This document shows, piece after piece, positions 24,749 through 34,053 of a stretch of 64,000 bases of DNA. The first letter of the stretch is position 1. Each line of letters opens with the position of its first letter. The position numbers and the translations under genes are program-made. This DNA comes from Thiobius zoothamnicola (GTDB lineage: Bacteria > Pseudomonadota > Gammaproteobacteria > Chromatiales > Chromatiaceae), in assembly GCA_963678215.1 (NCBI GenBank), contig OY782758.1, positions 682,001 to 746,000 on the forward strand, in the 5' to 3' direction. The notes under the pieces are model-generated. The model made no database searches and was not told the DNA's origin. It saw only the letters and a program-made list of their open reading frames with translations.

Positions 24749-24754
24749 ACTCAC

Positions 24755-24772
24755 GCATGGATGCATGCTTTT
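24755..24772 (+). terminator. Weak hairpin after tig
   Basis: GCATG-GATG-CATGC forms a 5-bp stem followed by TTTT, seven nt after the tig stop. It may attenuate read-through into clpP. The stem is short, so confidence is low. Confidence 0.35.
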
Positions 24773-24875
24773 ATCAACATCCGTTTTCGGCATCATCGCT
24801 CAATCATGATACTGCGCCTCCAGGCGTCAGATTCTGCTAAAACGGTTCCGTTAAATTCATTGTAGGAAGTTGTCA

Positions 24876-25511
24876 ATGTCCCATTCCCAGCCAATTGACC
24901 CGCTAGCCCCTCAAAATCTTGGCTTGGTTCCGATGGTCGTGGAACAAACGGCGCGCGGAGAACGCGCATTTGATATTTATTCGCGCTTGCTGAAAGAACG
25001 GGTGGTGTTTTGCGTCGGTCCGGTTGAAGACCATATGGCGAACCTGATTGTGGCCCAACTGTTGTTTCTCGAATCAGAAAACCCCGACAAGGATATCCAC
25101 TTATATATCAATTCACCGGGTGGTTCAGTGACAGCCGGTTTGGCGATTTACGATACGATGCAGTTTGTACGACCCGATGTGACGACCATGTGTATTGGTC
25201 AAGCGGCAAGCATGGGAGCCGTATTATTGGCGGCTGGACAAAAAGGCAAGCGTTATGCGCTACCGAATGCGCGGGCGATGATCCATCAACCATTAGGCGG
25301 TTTTCAAGGGCAGGCGACCGACATCGAAATTCACGCCAAAGAAATTTTACTGATTCGTGAACGCTTGAACAAAATCCTCGCTGAACACACCGGTCAGGAT
25401 CTGGCAAAGATTGGCCAAGACACTGACAGAGATAACTTTATGAGCACCGAAGAGGCTTTAGAGTATGGCTTGGTGGATGAAGTTATTCAGCGGCGTTCAA
25501 AAGAACAGTAA
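24876..25511 (+). CDS. clpP: ATP-dependent Clp protease proteolytic subunit
   Basis: Serine peptidase S14 that forms the tetradecameric barrel of Clp proteases. Catalytic triad Ser112 (QAASMGA), His137 (MIHQPLGG) and Asp186 (DTDRDNF) is complete. Start ATG 24876 follows AGGAAG and gives 211 aa; the TTG two codons upstream is rejected. Unusually, clpX does not follow: the next gene is an unrelated hypothetical, so the ATPase partner must be encoded elsewhere. Confidence 0.97.
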   Translation: MSHSQPIDPLAPQNLGLVPMVVEQTARGERAFDIYSRLLKERVVFCVGPVEDHMANLIVAQLLFLESENPDKDIHLYINSPGGSVTAGLAIYDTMQFVRPDVTTMCIGQAASMGAVLLAAGQKGKRYALPNARAMIHQPLGGFQGQATDIEIHAKEILLIRERLNKILAEHTGQDLAKIGQDTDRDNFMSTEEALEYGLVDEVIQRRSKEQ

Positions 25512-25579
25512 ACGGTACCGCGTGGTTGAAAACGGGCGGTGATAAAGCAGCACTGTATTGCTCCCGCCAAATCATTCTC

Positions 25580-26311
25580 ATGAAAGCTGCCGATATTGAT
25601 ATCCCCTATCTCCATGAGCAATTTAAACACTGCGCTGAAAATGTATTGGATGCCTGGCGCTCTGCGAACATGGCATTCGCATCGCCACAACCGTTGATTC
25701 AGTCCATGTTTCAACTGATTGACGGATTCGGCCAAAACCAATCAGATGACTGCGCACCCACTGACTTTATTCAGTACAAACCGCGCCTGCCTAATGAACA
25801 AGGTTTACATTGGCTAAGCCAGCTCAGTGAATTAGCAAAGCAACTGGATTTGCCCGAAGATGCGCAAAAATTACAAAACCTCTGCTTACCATTAGCAGTT
25901 CTGCTCAGCCGCCAAGACGGTGAAATAACGCATCTGGCTCCCGTGGTGAACGCCATCGCGTTTTACGCCAACCACTCGCAAGCCCCCGAGGCCATGAAGC
26001 AACTACATGGCTTGGTGAATGAAATACGCCAATCCATCAGTCCGCATGTCAGTGAGAATCAAACCAATCAGGAAACGTTCAGACCTTGGCGTCTGCTACT
26101 ACTGAACCAGGCGATCATCGCCACGCGTACCCTGTCACCAACCCTGATGGAGTCGGCATTTGACCAAATCATTGAGTATCTGCCGGATGACGCCGGGAGT
26201 TTTTTTACCGATGGCATGGAACAAATGGATATGGTCGGCTACCCCACCAATGTGCGTAAAGTGATGGAAAAATATTACTTGGCTTATGCAAAACCCCGTG
26301 TATTGCATTGA
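25580..26311 (+). CDS. Hypothetical soluble protein
   Basis: A 243-aa protein from ATG 25580 (MKAADIDIPYL); the frame also opens at 25526. It is predicted mainly helical, with no signal peptide, membrane span or known catalytic motif. The C-terminus has a notable DDAGSFFTDGMEQMDMVGYP stretch. I do not recognise the family. It takes the place where clpX is usually found, 68 bp after clpP, on the same strand. Composition is like its neighbours, so it is probably resident rather than recently acquired. Confidence 0.7.
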   Translation: MKAADIDIPYLHEQFKHCAENVLDAWRSANMAFASPQPLIQSMFQLIDGFGQNQSDDCAPTDFIQYKPRLPNEQGLHWLSQLSELAKQLDLPEDAQKLQNLCLPLAVLLSRQDGEITHLAPVVNAIAFYANHSQAPEAMKQLHGLVNEIRQSISPHVSENQTNQETFRPWRLLLLNQAIIATRTLSPTLMESAFDQIIEYLPDDAGSFFTDGMEQMDMVGYPTNVRKVMEKYYLAYAKPRVLH

Positions 26312-26423
26312 AAGGCCGCCTCAACTATTTCGCTGTTATCCAATAAACCACATTTTTCCATACCCTTACCTTAACAAACGGTGAATATTCCACACTGACT
26401 TTTGATGGAAAATCATTTCGCAT

Positions 26424-26966
26424 ATGAAATTTATCACTGATCTGCTCCCTGTCATTTTATTCGTAGTCGCCTACCAGATGTATGACATCTATATCGCAAC
26501 CCTGGTGTTAATGGGTGCGGTGATTGCCCAACTCGGTCTATTGAAACTGACGGGCCATCCGATCGAAAAAATGCACTGGGTGACTTTGGCCCTGGTGCTG
26601 GCATTTGGCAGCTTAACCATCAGTTTCCGCGACCCATTGTTTATTATGTGGAAGCCAACTGTCGTAAACTGGCTGTTGGCCGCCGTCTTATTAATCTCTG
26701 GCTGGTTAATGCGGCGCAGCCTGATGCAACGCATGTTGGATCAAATTGCGATTTTTCCAGACCAAGTGGTTAAACGGCTGAATTATGCGTGGGCCGTTTT
26801 TTTCGTTTTTCTCGGCATCATCAATTTATGGGTGGCTTATAACTTCTCCGAGGAAACCTGGGTTAACTTCAAATTATTCGGTCTTATGGGCTTAAGCCTG
26901 ATTTTCGTTATCGGCCAAGGCTTCTATCTGGCTCGCTATATGCCAAAAAATGCAACGGAGGATTAA
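26424..26966 (+). CDS. yciB: Intracellular septation protein YciB/IspZ family
   Basis: A 180-aa inner-membrane protein with about five TM helices. It starts MKFITDLLPVILFVVAYQMYDIYIAT, the characteristic YciB N-terminus, and contains DPLFIMWKPTVVNWLLA and a final region WVNFKLFGLMGLSLIFVIGQGFYLARYM. YciB links envelope synthesis and cell elongation in enterobacteria. It is followed 2 bp later by yciI, a typical pair. Confidence 0.95.
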   Translation: MKFITDLLPVILFVVAYQMYDIYIATLVLMGAVIAQLGLLKLTGHPIEKMHWVTLALVLAFGSLTISFRDPLFIMWKPTVVNWLLAAVLLISGWLMRRSLMQRMLDQIAIFPDQVVKRLNYAWAVFFVFLGIINLWVAYNFSEETWVNFKLFGLMGLSLIFVIGQGFYLARYMPKNATED

Positions 26967-26968
26967 TC

Positions 26969-27268
26969 ATGTTATTTGCGATTATCAGCACTGATGTTGA
27001 AAACAGCCTGCCGCTACGCCAGCGGGTTCGCCCCGATCACTTGGCACGTCTTAAACAATTACAAGAACAAGGCCGTTTAGTGCTGGCGGGTCCGCATCCC
27101 GCTATTGAAAGTGACGACCCTGCAGAAGCCGGTTTCACCGGTAGCCTCGTGATCGCCGAGTTCGCCAATCTGGCTGATGCGCAAGCATGGGCGGATGCCG
27201 ACCCGTATGCGTTAACTGGCGTATATGCCCATGTCGTGGTGAAGCCATTCAAGCAAGTTTTGCCTTAG
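26969..27268 (+). CDS. yciI: YciI family protein
   Basis: A 99-aa dimeric alpha-beta-barrel protein of the YCII family. Motifs include VRPDHLARLKQL with the conserved His, AGPHPA, and DPYALTGVYAHVVVKPFKQVL with the conserved Asp. YciI-like proteins are related to muconolactone isomerases, and some have hydrolase or dehydrochlorinase activity; a physiological role is not settled. It is probably co-transcribed with yciB. Confidence 0.93.
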   Translation: MLFAIISTDVENSLPLRQRVRPDHLARLKQLQEQGRLVLAGPHPAIESDDPAEAGFTGSLVIAEFANLADAQAWADADPYALTGVYAHVVVKPFKQVLP

Positions 27269-27368
27269 AATCAGCCGGGAAAACGCCGAAAGGTGACTGT
27301 TAACAGTCATTGAGAACGGCTCCTAATGCAGGTTTGTTCAGCACATTCTCCATCCATGAGGATAAGTC

Positions 27369-28166
27369 ATGATGAAAAAATTATTAGGCCTACTCGCGGT
27401 TTTACTGTCGTTTGGCGTCCATGCGGAAAGCGACAGTAAAATCATCAATCTGGTGCAGGTTGATGATATGGTCGTCACCAACCTGCACTTCGCGATATTC
27501 AATTCACAAAATTCAACGGCTCCAGATGCGCAGAACCAGTCCATTATGCTTGAAGAACTGGTCAGCACATTTATGCTCGCCAATTCGCCAGCCGGCAAAA
27601 AACTCATGGCGCACCCTGAGATTGCTTCAGCCATACAGGTGAGTAATGCGCGCCTGGTGACTCAAGCATTGATGAATGATCGTTTAAAAAACACGACGGT
27701 GAACGACCAGGAAATTCAGGCCTTCTACCAAAAGCATTACGCCAATGGCGCTAATACAGAATATAAAGCGCGCCACATCTTGCTGGAAACCGAAGAAAAA
27801 GCCAAATCCGTCATTACCGCATTAAATCGCGGCGCGGATTTTATCGAATCAGCCAAGCAGGAATCGACCGGGCCAAGCAGCTCTGTCGGCGGTGATTTGG
27901 GCTGGTTCTCACCTAAGCAAATGGTGAAGCCATTTTCGGATGCGGTCGCTAAATTGGAGAATGGACAATTCACCAAATCCCCAGTGCAAACCCAATTTGG
28001 TTGGCATGTTATCTTGCGCGAAGATGCCAGAAGCGCGCCGGTACCGACATTAGCGAACGTCAAAAAAGAGGTGGTTGACGCCATCAAGCGCCAGAAACTG
28101 GCGGAGTTTATTCGTCGCGTACGGGACCAAAGCAACATCAAAATTCTGGCCAAGTCGATGCAATGA
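27369..28166 (+). CDS. Exported parvulin-type peptidyl-prolyl isomerase
   Basis: A 265-aa periplasmic folding helper. Signal peptide residues 1-20 (LLSFGVHA-ES), N-terminal helical SurA-like region (about 25-130), one parvulin domain (about 133-225: ARHILLETEEKA, GGDLGWFSPKQMVKPF, FGWHVILRED) and a short C-terminal helix. Architecture is like PpiC/PrsA-type proteases' chaperones with a single PPIase domain. ATG 27369 or 27372 may be used. It stands alone with an 18-bp gap to the next gene. Confidence 0.9.
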   Translation: MMKKLLGLLAVLLSFGVHAESDSKIINLVQVDDMVVTNLHFAIFNSQNSTAPDAQNQSIMLEELVSTFMLANSPAGKKLMAHPEIASAIQVSNARLVTQALMNDRLKNTTVNDQEIQAFYQKHYANGANTEYKARHILLETEEKAKSVITALNRGADFIESAKQESTGPSSSVGGDLGWFSPKQMVKPFSDAVAKLENGQFTKSPVQTQFGWHVILREDARSAPVPTLANVKKEVVDAIKRQKLAEFIRRVRDQSNIKILAKSMQ

Positions 28167-28183
28167 TGGATTTTTAGCCCGTC

Positions 28184-28786
28184 ATGCCACCGATGAAGGG
28201 CTTATGGATTCTGGCGCTATCCAGTTGGATGCTGGTGGGTGTTTATTTCCCGAGTCTGGCCGATAGCGCTCAAACTTTGTCAGAAATTGCACATGAATTA
28301 CCGCATTGCGTCACCCGGCAGGAACAGCGTGAAGTGCGCGGCGCTTCAATGCAAGGACTGCTGGAGTCCGGTGAAACCATCGTTATTCTGCATCAGTATT
28401 ATGATTGCCGCCCAGTACGGCGTGATGATTGGATCGTCTTCCGTCACTCTGGCGCGATAGGCCAGCATCGATTGATTGTCAAACAGGCGATTGGCTTGCC
28501 TGGCGACAAGCTGGGCATGACGAGAATCAGCGATACGCCATTATTCACGCTTCAAATCAATGGCAAACCTGTGGAGTCGCTCAGTGGCAAACCCTATTAT
28601 GTGAACCGGGTCGGGGCAAGTTACTTGGGATTGGCCTTACGCCAAACGCGTGATGGCATCATTCCACGCGGACGCTACTGGGTATTGGGGACGGCGCACG
28701 CGGATGGCTGGGACAGCCGTCGTTTTGGTTTCATTCCACATCAGGATCTGTTAGGGAAAGCGGTTTTATTATCATCATCCAAATAA
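28184..28786 (+). CDS. S26 signal-peptidase-like protein
   Basis: A 200-aa exported protein related to signal peptidase I. After an N-terminal hydrophobic segment (residues 5-25) it has box B-like GASMQGLLESGE with candidate Ser, box D-like VKQAIGLPGDKL with candidate Lys, and box E-like HADGWDSRRFGFIP. The SMxP of LepB is replaced by SMQG, and the single N-terminal anchor or signal resembles TraF/plasmid S26 proteins. The main lepB must be elsewhere. Its neighbours are a parvulin and a D-Ala-D-Ala carboxypeptidase, so an envelope role is likely. Confidence 0.78.
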   Translation: MPPMKGLWILALSSWMLVGVYFPSLADSAQTLSEIAHELPHCVTRQEQREVRGASMQGLLESGETIVILHQYYDCRPVRRDDWIVFRHSGAIGQHRLIVKQAIGLPGDKLGMTRISDTPLFTLQINGKPVESLSGKPYYVNRVGASYLGLALRQTRDGIIPRGRYWVLGTAHADGWDSRRFGFIPHQDLLGKAVLLSSSK

Positions 28787-28816
28787 TGTCACTCTATATT
28801 GCCGGAATAACATGAA

Positions 28817-29998
28817 ATGATCAGGTTGAACCTTAAGCCTTATTTTTTATTCAGTTGTCTGATATTGGTTACGTTAAGCGCTGCTCTCCATGCAGCGCGC
28901 ATCCCTTCGGCCCCCAAGCTTGATGCCGCAGGGTATTTATTAGTGGATATGCACAGTGATCAGGTGCTGGCGGAAAAAAATGCGGATCAACGCTTGGAGC
29001 CAGCCAGTCTCACCAAAATTATGACCGCCCATGTGGTGTTTCAAGAACTTCAACAAGGAGCCTTAAACCTGTCAGACCAGGTCACCGTTAGTGAGAAAGC
29101 CTGGAAAACGCCAGGTTCGCGTATGTTCATTGAGGTGAACACCAAAGTCAGCGTTGAAGACTTGTTACGCGGCTTGGTTATCCAATCCGGCAACGATGCC
29201 GCCGTCGCCCTGGCTGAACACATCGCTGGCAGCGAACAAGCTTTCGCCAACATGATGAATGAAAAAGCTTTCCAACTGGGCATGAACGACAGTCATTTCA
29301 TGAACTCCACCGGATTGCCCGACGCCAATCACTACACTACCCCCCGCGATATCATCAAGGCGACCAAGGCGATGATCCACCGCTTCCCCGCCTACTACTC
29401 GTTATATTCTGAGAAAGAATTCACCTACAACAACATTCGCCAATACAATCGCAACAATCTGTTGTGGCGGGATAATTCCGTGGATGGCGTGAAAACCGGC
29501 CATACCGAAGCCGCTGGTTATTGTTTGGTCGCTTCCGCCAAACGGGAAAGTATGCGTCTGATCTCCGTTGTGATGGGCGCTCGCAGTGAAAAGACCCGTT
29601 TGCAGGAAACCCAGTCTTTACTGAATTATGGCTTTAGATTTTATGAAACTCATCGTTTATATGAAGGGCGGCGCGCCTTAGTGTCCGCGCGCGTCTGGCA
29701 GGGCGAAAAAGAGAATCTGTCTTTGGGATTGGCGGAAGATTTATATGTGACGATCCCACGCGGCCAATATAACAAGCTACAGGCCCGCAGCCAGTTAAAT
29801 CCAGAAAATGTGGCCCCGATTATCCAGGGCCAGCCACTGGGCGATATGTTGGTTGAACTGGATGGAGAAGCCATCAGCCAAGTACCACTGATCGCCTTGG
29901 ATGACATGCCGGAAGGCGGTTTATGGCGCAAATTTGTCGATATGATATTGATTAACTTATGGAGCAAAGCCAATGTCACTGGTCTATCTGAATGGTGA
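28817..29998 (+). CDS. dacA: D-alanyl-D-alanine carboxypeptidase (PBP5/6 type)
   Basis: An S11 peptidase that trims the terminal D-Ala from peptidoglycan pentapeptides. It has a signal peptide (residues 1-26, LHAA), the SXXK motif in SLTKIMTAH, SGN in VIQSGNDAAVAL, KTG in VDGVKTGHTEAAGYC, a C-terminal beta domain and a terminal amphipathic helix (LWRKFVDMILINLWSK) for membrane anchoring. The 393-aa length is normal. It overlaps the next gene by 26 bp, indicating coupling. dacA-dat-ybeD-lipB is a familiar cluster. Confidence 0.95.
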   Translation: MIRLNLKPYFLFSCLILVTLSAALHAARIPSAPKLDAAGYLLVDMHSDQVLAEKNADQRLEPASLTKIMTAHVVFQELQQGALNLSDQVTVSEKAWKTPGSRMFIEVNTKVSVEDLLRGLVIQSGNDAAVALAEHIAGSEQAFANMMNEKAFQLGMNDSHFMNSTGLPDANHYTTPRDIIKATKAMIHRFPAYYSLYSEKEFTYNNIRQYNRNNLLWRDNSVDGVKTGHTEAAGYCLVASAKRESMRLISVVMGARSEKTRLQETQSLLNYGFRFYETHRLYEGRRALVSARVWQGEKENLSLGLAEDLYVTIPRGQYNKLQARSQLNPENVAPIIQGQPLGDMLVELDGEAISQVPLIALDDMPEGGLWRKFVDMILINLWSKANVTGLSEW

Positions 29999-30821
29999 TT
30001 ATGTCGAACGATCCTGCGCGACGGTTCCGGTGACGGATCGTGGGCTGCTGTTCGCGGATAGCACCTACGAAGTGATTCCTGTCTATAGCGGCGAGGTATT
30101 CAGTGCCAAACAACATTTACAACGCCTGCAACGCAATCTGGATGCCATTCATATACCCAATCCGCTGACTGAGAGCGAATGGCTGTCTGTTTTCAAACAT
30201 TTGGCTCAACAGGAACCAGATGGCGACCAATCCATTTATGTGCAGATTACACGCGGCGACTATCCACAGCGGACTCATCAACCACCTCAACCCATCAAGC
30301 CGAATGTCATTGTTTTCACAACGGAGATAAATCCCATGTCTCCCGCCATCGCGGAACAGGGTTTGCATGTCATGACATTGGCGGATAAACGCTGGCATCG
30401 ATGCGACATCAAATCAACCAATTTATTAGCCAATATTCTGGCGCTGGATGAAGCAAAAAAATACGGCGCAGACGATGTTATTTTCATCCGCGATGGCATC
30501 GCCAAAGAAGGCGCATCCAGCAACTTGTTGATTGTTTTGCAGGGTTTACTGATCACCCCCCCGAATGATGAAAACGTCTTGCCGGGTATTACTCGTGATC
30601 TGGTATTGAAGCTTGCTGAAAAAAACGACCAGCCCTTCGCTGAGAAAAATATTCGCCTTGACGACCTTCATCAAGCCAGTGAGATTTGGCTAACCAGTTC
30701 GACGCGTGAGATTGTCCCGGTCACCCGGCTGGATAATCAACCCGTCGGCGATGGCAAACCCGGTCCTTATTGGCGTCGCATGCATCAGCAATACCAAACA
30801 CTCAAACAAGGATCACACTAG
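29973..30821 (+). CDS. dat: D-amino-acid aminotransferase, class IV
   Basis: A PLP-dependent fold-type IV aminotransferase. PLP lysine is in RCDIKSTNLLANILA, matching the D-amino acid transaminase active site; further motifs are GLLFADSTYEVIPVYSG and EGASSNLLIVLQG. It probably interconverts D-Ala and D-Glu, supplying or recycling peptidoglycan amino acids alongside dacA. At 282 aa the size fits. Branched-chain or 4-amino-4-deoxychorismate activity cannot be excluded by eye. Confidence 0.88.
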   Translation: MSLVYLNGDYVERSCATVPVTDRGLLFADSTYEVIPVYSGEVFSAKQHLQRLQRNLDAIHIPNPLTESEWLSVFKHLAQQEPDGDQSIYVQITRGDYPQRTHQPPQPIKPNVIVFTTEINPMSPAIAEQGLHVMTLADKRWHRCDIKSTNLLANILALDEAKKYGADDVIFIRDGIAKEGASSNLLIVLQGLLITPPNDENVLPGITRDLVLKLAEKNDQPFAEKNIRLDDLHQASEIWLTSSTREIVPVTRLDNQPVGDGKPGPYWRRMHQQYQTLKQGSH

Positions 30822-30844
30822 CGAGCAAACAATGGTGACTCATC

Positions 30845-31120
30845 ATGCCAACCTTAAAGGAACAAGATGCCGGGTTTCAGTTTCCCTGCGCCTATCAAGT
30901 AAAAGCGATGGGATATGATGATGGTGAATTTAAAAATACGGTTATTGCGATCATCGAACAACATGGCAACACCGTAGCGCCGCATCAAGTGTCATGCAAA
31001 TCGAGCCGTAGCGGTAAATATCTCTCCGTCAGCATCACCATACAAGCGCAAAGCCGCAAACATCTGGACGCCATCTACGCCGCATTAACCCAACATGACA
31101 AGGTATTGATGCGCCTGTGA
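30845..31120 (+). CDS. ybeD: YbeD family protein (DUF493)
   Basis: A 91-aa ferredoxin-like fold protein with the DUF493 pattern FPCAYQVKAMG, SRSGKYLSVSITI and LDAIYAALTQHDKVLMRL. YbeD has no established enzymatic role, but is almost always encoded next to lipB, as here, where the two genes share a GTGA overlap. It resembles ACT-type allosteric domains, so a regulatory role in lipoate attachment is a common conjecture. Confidence 0.93.
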   Translation: MPTLKEQDAGFQFPCAYQVKAMGYDDGEFKNTVIAIIEQHGNTVAPHQVSCKSSRSGKYLSVSITIQAQSRKHLDAIYAALTQHDKVLMRL

Positions 31121-31797
31121 ACCCGCCTGATTTATATGTCCGTGCGTTTGGCTTAAGAGATTATTCACCGATCTGGCGGGCCATGCGCCAATTCACCGTA
31201 CAGCGCACGCCTGAAACCCCTTCCGAACTGTGGATTGTCGAACACCCACCCACCTTCACCCAAGGACAAGCCGGGAAACCGGAGCACCTGTTGGACCCCG
31301 GCCCTATTCCGGTCATTCAAACAGATCGCGGCGGCCAGATAACCTATCACGGCCCTGGACAAATCGTGATTTATTTACTCATTTCATTACGTGAAATCGG
31401 CATCAATGTACGCGCACTCGTCAGTGCCATGGAGAATGCAATCATCACCCTGCTGGCAGACTATGGCGTGACGGCGCAAGCAAAAAAGGAAGCGCCTGGC
31501 GTTTATGTTGAATCCGCGAAAATCGCTTCCCTGGGTTTACGTATTAAACGAGGCTGCAGCTACCATGGTTTGGCACTGAATGTGGACATGGATCTCAGCC
31601 CATTCCAACAAATCAACCCCTGTGGCTATTCTGGCTTATCCGTCACTCAAACCATTGACCAAGGGATCCCAGCAGGAATGACCGAATTAAGCACCGCGCT
31701 GGTTGAGAAATTGTGCAAACAACTTGGGTACCGCAACCCACCGGAACGGATTCATCCATTCGATGAGTTATTTATCGACAGTTTGTTGGCGCCATAA
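31117..31797 (+). CDS. lipB: Octanoyltransferase LipB
   Basis: Transfers octanoyl from acyl-carrier protein to lipoyl domains, the first step in lipoate synthesis. Motif RGGQITYHGPGQIVIY and catalytic Cys in NPCGYSGLSVTQ are present, with KIASLGLRIKRGCSYHGLALNV holding the catalytic Lys. GTG start in a 4-bp overlap with ybeD. At 226 aa the length fits. lipA, often next, is not downstream; a repeat-containing gap follows. Confidence 0.96.
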   Translation: MNPPDLYVRAFGLRDYSPIWRAMRQFTVQRTPETPSELWIVEHPPTFTQGQAGKPEHLLDPGPIPVIQTDRGGQITYHGPGQIVIYLLISLREIGINVRALVSAMENAIITLLADYGVTAQAKKEAPGVYVESAKIASLGLRIKRGCSYHGLALNVDMDLSPFQQINPCGYSGLSVTQTIDQGIPAGMTELSTALVEKLCKQLGYRNPPERIHPFDELFIDSLLAP

Positions 31798-31844
31798 GAT
31801 CGCTGTGTCTCATGGTTAAATATCATCAATAAAAGTATGCCGTC

Positions 31845-31864
31845 ATTCCCGCGCAGGCGGGAAT
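31845..31864. repeat. Dispersed CCCGC-type palindromic repeat
   Basis: ATTCCCGC-GCAG-GCGGGAAT preceded by CGTC is the common proteobacterial intergenic palindrome. A second related copy is at 46612-46631 (ATCCCCGC-GCAA-GCGGGGAT). Here it lies 47 nt after lipB and may help terminate transcription. The rest of the gap to 32070 shows no gene. Confidence 0.7.
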
Positions 31865-32070
31865 CTATACCCGCCTGCCACTTATTTCGCAGGTATTAAT
31901 GAGTCACATTCAGTATCTCTGTTCAATTCCGGTAAAAACAGGGACACCAGTTTCCAGAGAACGATACGTCAGATGCGTGATTACTGGCATCGTCACAAGA
32001 CACCCAGCACAACAATAAACGAACGCCCTGGAAGGTGCTCACTTATTACCATGCGATTATTGGACTATAT

Positions 32071-32364
32071 CTACCAATAGCGTGATGACCATAAAGAGAT
32101 CGCCACGATGATGAGGACTATTGAGACCGCCTTTTCCTTGCTACCTTTAGCGATAAAAAAAGTGCCAATTTGCGTCGTGACAATGACAATCAAAAGCAGG
32201 AACATGAATATCGTTCTATTCCCAGAATCGTCGGCAACAGGCAATGTCGTCATTGATGAATCCATATCTTTCATCCATGAATACGTATTGCTCTGAATAG
32301 CGATAAAAACAAGCAATCCGAATATAAAAACTGAGTGCGAAAAGACTTTCAGAAGGGTCTTCAT
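32071..32364 (-). CDS. Small membrane protein of unknown function
   Basis: A 97-aa protein from ATG 32364 (MKTLLKVFSHSVFIFG); a longer frame opens at 32397. Three hydrophobic segments (roughly residues 8-25, 50-70, 77-92) are separated by polar loops, one rich in Asp/Ser/Thr. No family recognised. It stands alone on the minus strand between lipB and ugd in a lower G+C stretch, so a recent acquisition is possible. Confidence 0.6.
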   Translation of the reverse strand: MKTLLKVFSHSVFIFGLLVFIAIQSNTYSWMKDMDSSMTTLPVADDSGNRTIFMFLLLIVIVTTQIGTFFIAKGSKEKAVSIVLIIVAISLWSSRYW

Positions 32365-32641
32365 TTTGCTTTCCAGATCACTTGGCAAGTATTTCAAACC
32401 GGGGCCAGAATTTCACAATGAAATCCCCATAACTTGTATTTTTCTTTATGTTATCAGTTGTATACCAACAGAACCGGAAAATCTTATAGGGTTGTGCGTA
32501 ATTGTCTGATTTCCATCACCCCATGCAGGCTGACTCCAGTTAAATAAAGGGTAAAAGGCCGCAAAGCGCAGCTTCTTGCTAACATCATCTAAAACCAAGC
32601 CATGCTAGAATCAAATGTTCGAATAACAATGATTTAGCCGT

Positions 32642-33973
32642 ATGAATGTAACAATATTTGGCAGTGGTTATGTCGGTTTAGTGACCGGCGCTTGTTTGGC
32701 GGAAGTCGGCAATCAAGTCATGTGCGTGGATGTTGATCCGGTAAAGATCAATCGTCTCATGCAGGATGACATCCCGATTTACGAACCCGGGCTGGAGGAA
32801 ATGGTCAGCCGTAATCGCGCCGCAGGCCGTTTACATTTCACCACGGACGCAAAGCAGGGCGCGCACTTCGGCACCGTGCAGTTTATCGCGGTGGGCACCC
32901 CGCCGGATGAAGATGGCTCAGCCGATTTACAATATGTGCTGGCAGTGGCGGAATCCATCGCCACGCACATGCGGGATTTTAAAATTGTCATCAACAAATC
33001 CACTGTGCCGGTCGGTACGGCTGATCAAGTCAGCGCTCAAATCACCCAAATACTGACGCAACGTCAGGCGGATTTGACTTTCGATGTTATCTCAAACCCG
33101 GAGTTTCTTAAGGAAGGCGCTGCAATTGACGATTTCATGAAACCTGACCGGATCGTCGTCGGCACTGAGAATCCACGCTCTATTGAGGTGATGCGTGAAC
33201 TCTACGCCCCCTTCAATCGCAACCATGAGCGCCTCATTTTTATGGATGTGCATTCCGCTGAATTAACCAAATACGCCGCCAACGCCATGTTGGCGACTAA
33301 AATCAGCTTTATGAATGAATTATCCAATATTGCTGAAACGCTGGGCGCTGATATTGAAAAAGTACGGGTCGGCATTGGTTCTGATCCACGCATTGGCTAT
33401 CAGTTTATCTATCCGGGTTGCGGTTATGGCGGATCCTGCTTTCCCAAAGATGTGAAAGCATTGGTCAAAACCGCGCGCAATGTCGGCTATGAACCTCAGC
33501 TATTACAAGCCGTCGAAGATGTGAATCAACGTCAGAAACACATGCTGTTCCATAAAATCAAGGCCTATTTTGATGGCGATTTGCCACATAAAACCGTTGC
33601 AGTCTGGGGTTTGGCATTTAAACCGAACACAGATGATATGCGTGAAGCGCCCAGTCGGACATTGATGGAAATGCTGTGGGATGCGGGCGCTAAAATACGC
33701 GCATTTGACCCAATCGCTAATCAGGAACTCAAACGTATCTATGGCGAACGGTCTGATTTGGTCGTTTGCCAGGATGCGGAAGATGCATTGGATGGCGCTG
33801 ATATCCTTGCTGTCATCACGGAATGGATTGAATTCCGCAGCCCGGATTTCTCAATGATTAAAAATAAGCTGCGCTATCCCGCCATATTTGATGGACGCAA
33901 TATCTATGATCCACAAACGGTGCAGAATGCTGGCTTAATTTATTACAGCATTGGCCGACAACCTATACGTTAA
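32642..33973 (+). CDS. ugd: UDP-glucose 6-dehydrogenase
   Basis: NAD-dependent oxidation of UDP-glucose to UDP-glucuronate for surface polysaccharides. N-terminal Rossmann FGSGYVGLVTGACLAEVGNQV, central SNPEFLKEGAAIDDFMKPDR and catalytic Cys in GCGYGGSCFPKDVKALVKTA, then the C-terminal UDP-binding domain with AFKPNTDDMREAPS. The 443-aa length is typical. It is followed by a glycosyltransferase gene 80 bp later. Confidence 0.96.
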   Translation: MNVTIFGSGYVGLVTGACLAEVGNQVMCVDVDPVKINRLMQDDIPIYEPGLEEMVSRNRAAGRLHFTTDAKQGAHFGTVQFIAVGTPPDEDGSADLQYVLAVAESIATHMRDFKIVINKSTVPVGTADQVSAQITQILTQRQADLTFDVISNPEFLKEGAAIDDFMKPDRIVVGTENPRSIEVMRELYAPFNRNHERLIFMDVHSAELTKYAANAMLATKISFMNELSNIAETLGADIEKVRVGIGSDPRIGYQFIYPGCGYGGSCFPKDVKALVKTARNVGYEPQLLQAVEDVNQRQKHMLFHKIKAYFDGDLPHKTVAVWGLAFKPNTDDMREAPSRTLMEMLWDAGAKIRAFDPIANQELKRIYGERSDLVVCQDAEDALDGADILAVITEWIEFRSPDFSMIKNKLRYPAIFDGRNIYDPQTVQNAGLIYYSIGRQPIR

Positions 33974-34053
33974 TCAGCAAGCACGGATGACGATCAGATT
34001 GACCAACAACCTGAGCCATCCATCCGCCATGCCAAAACCCACTTCATATTGAC

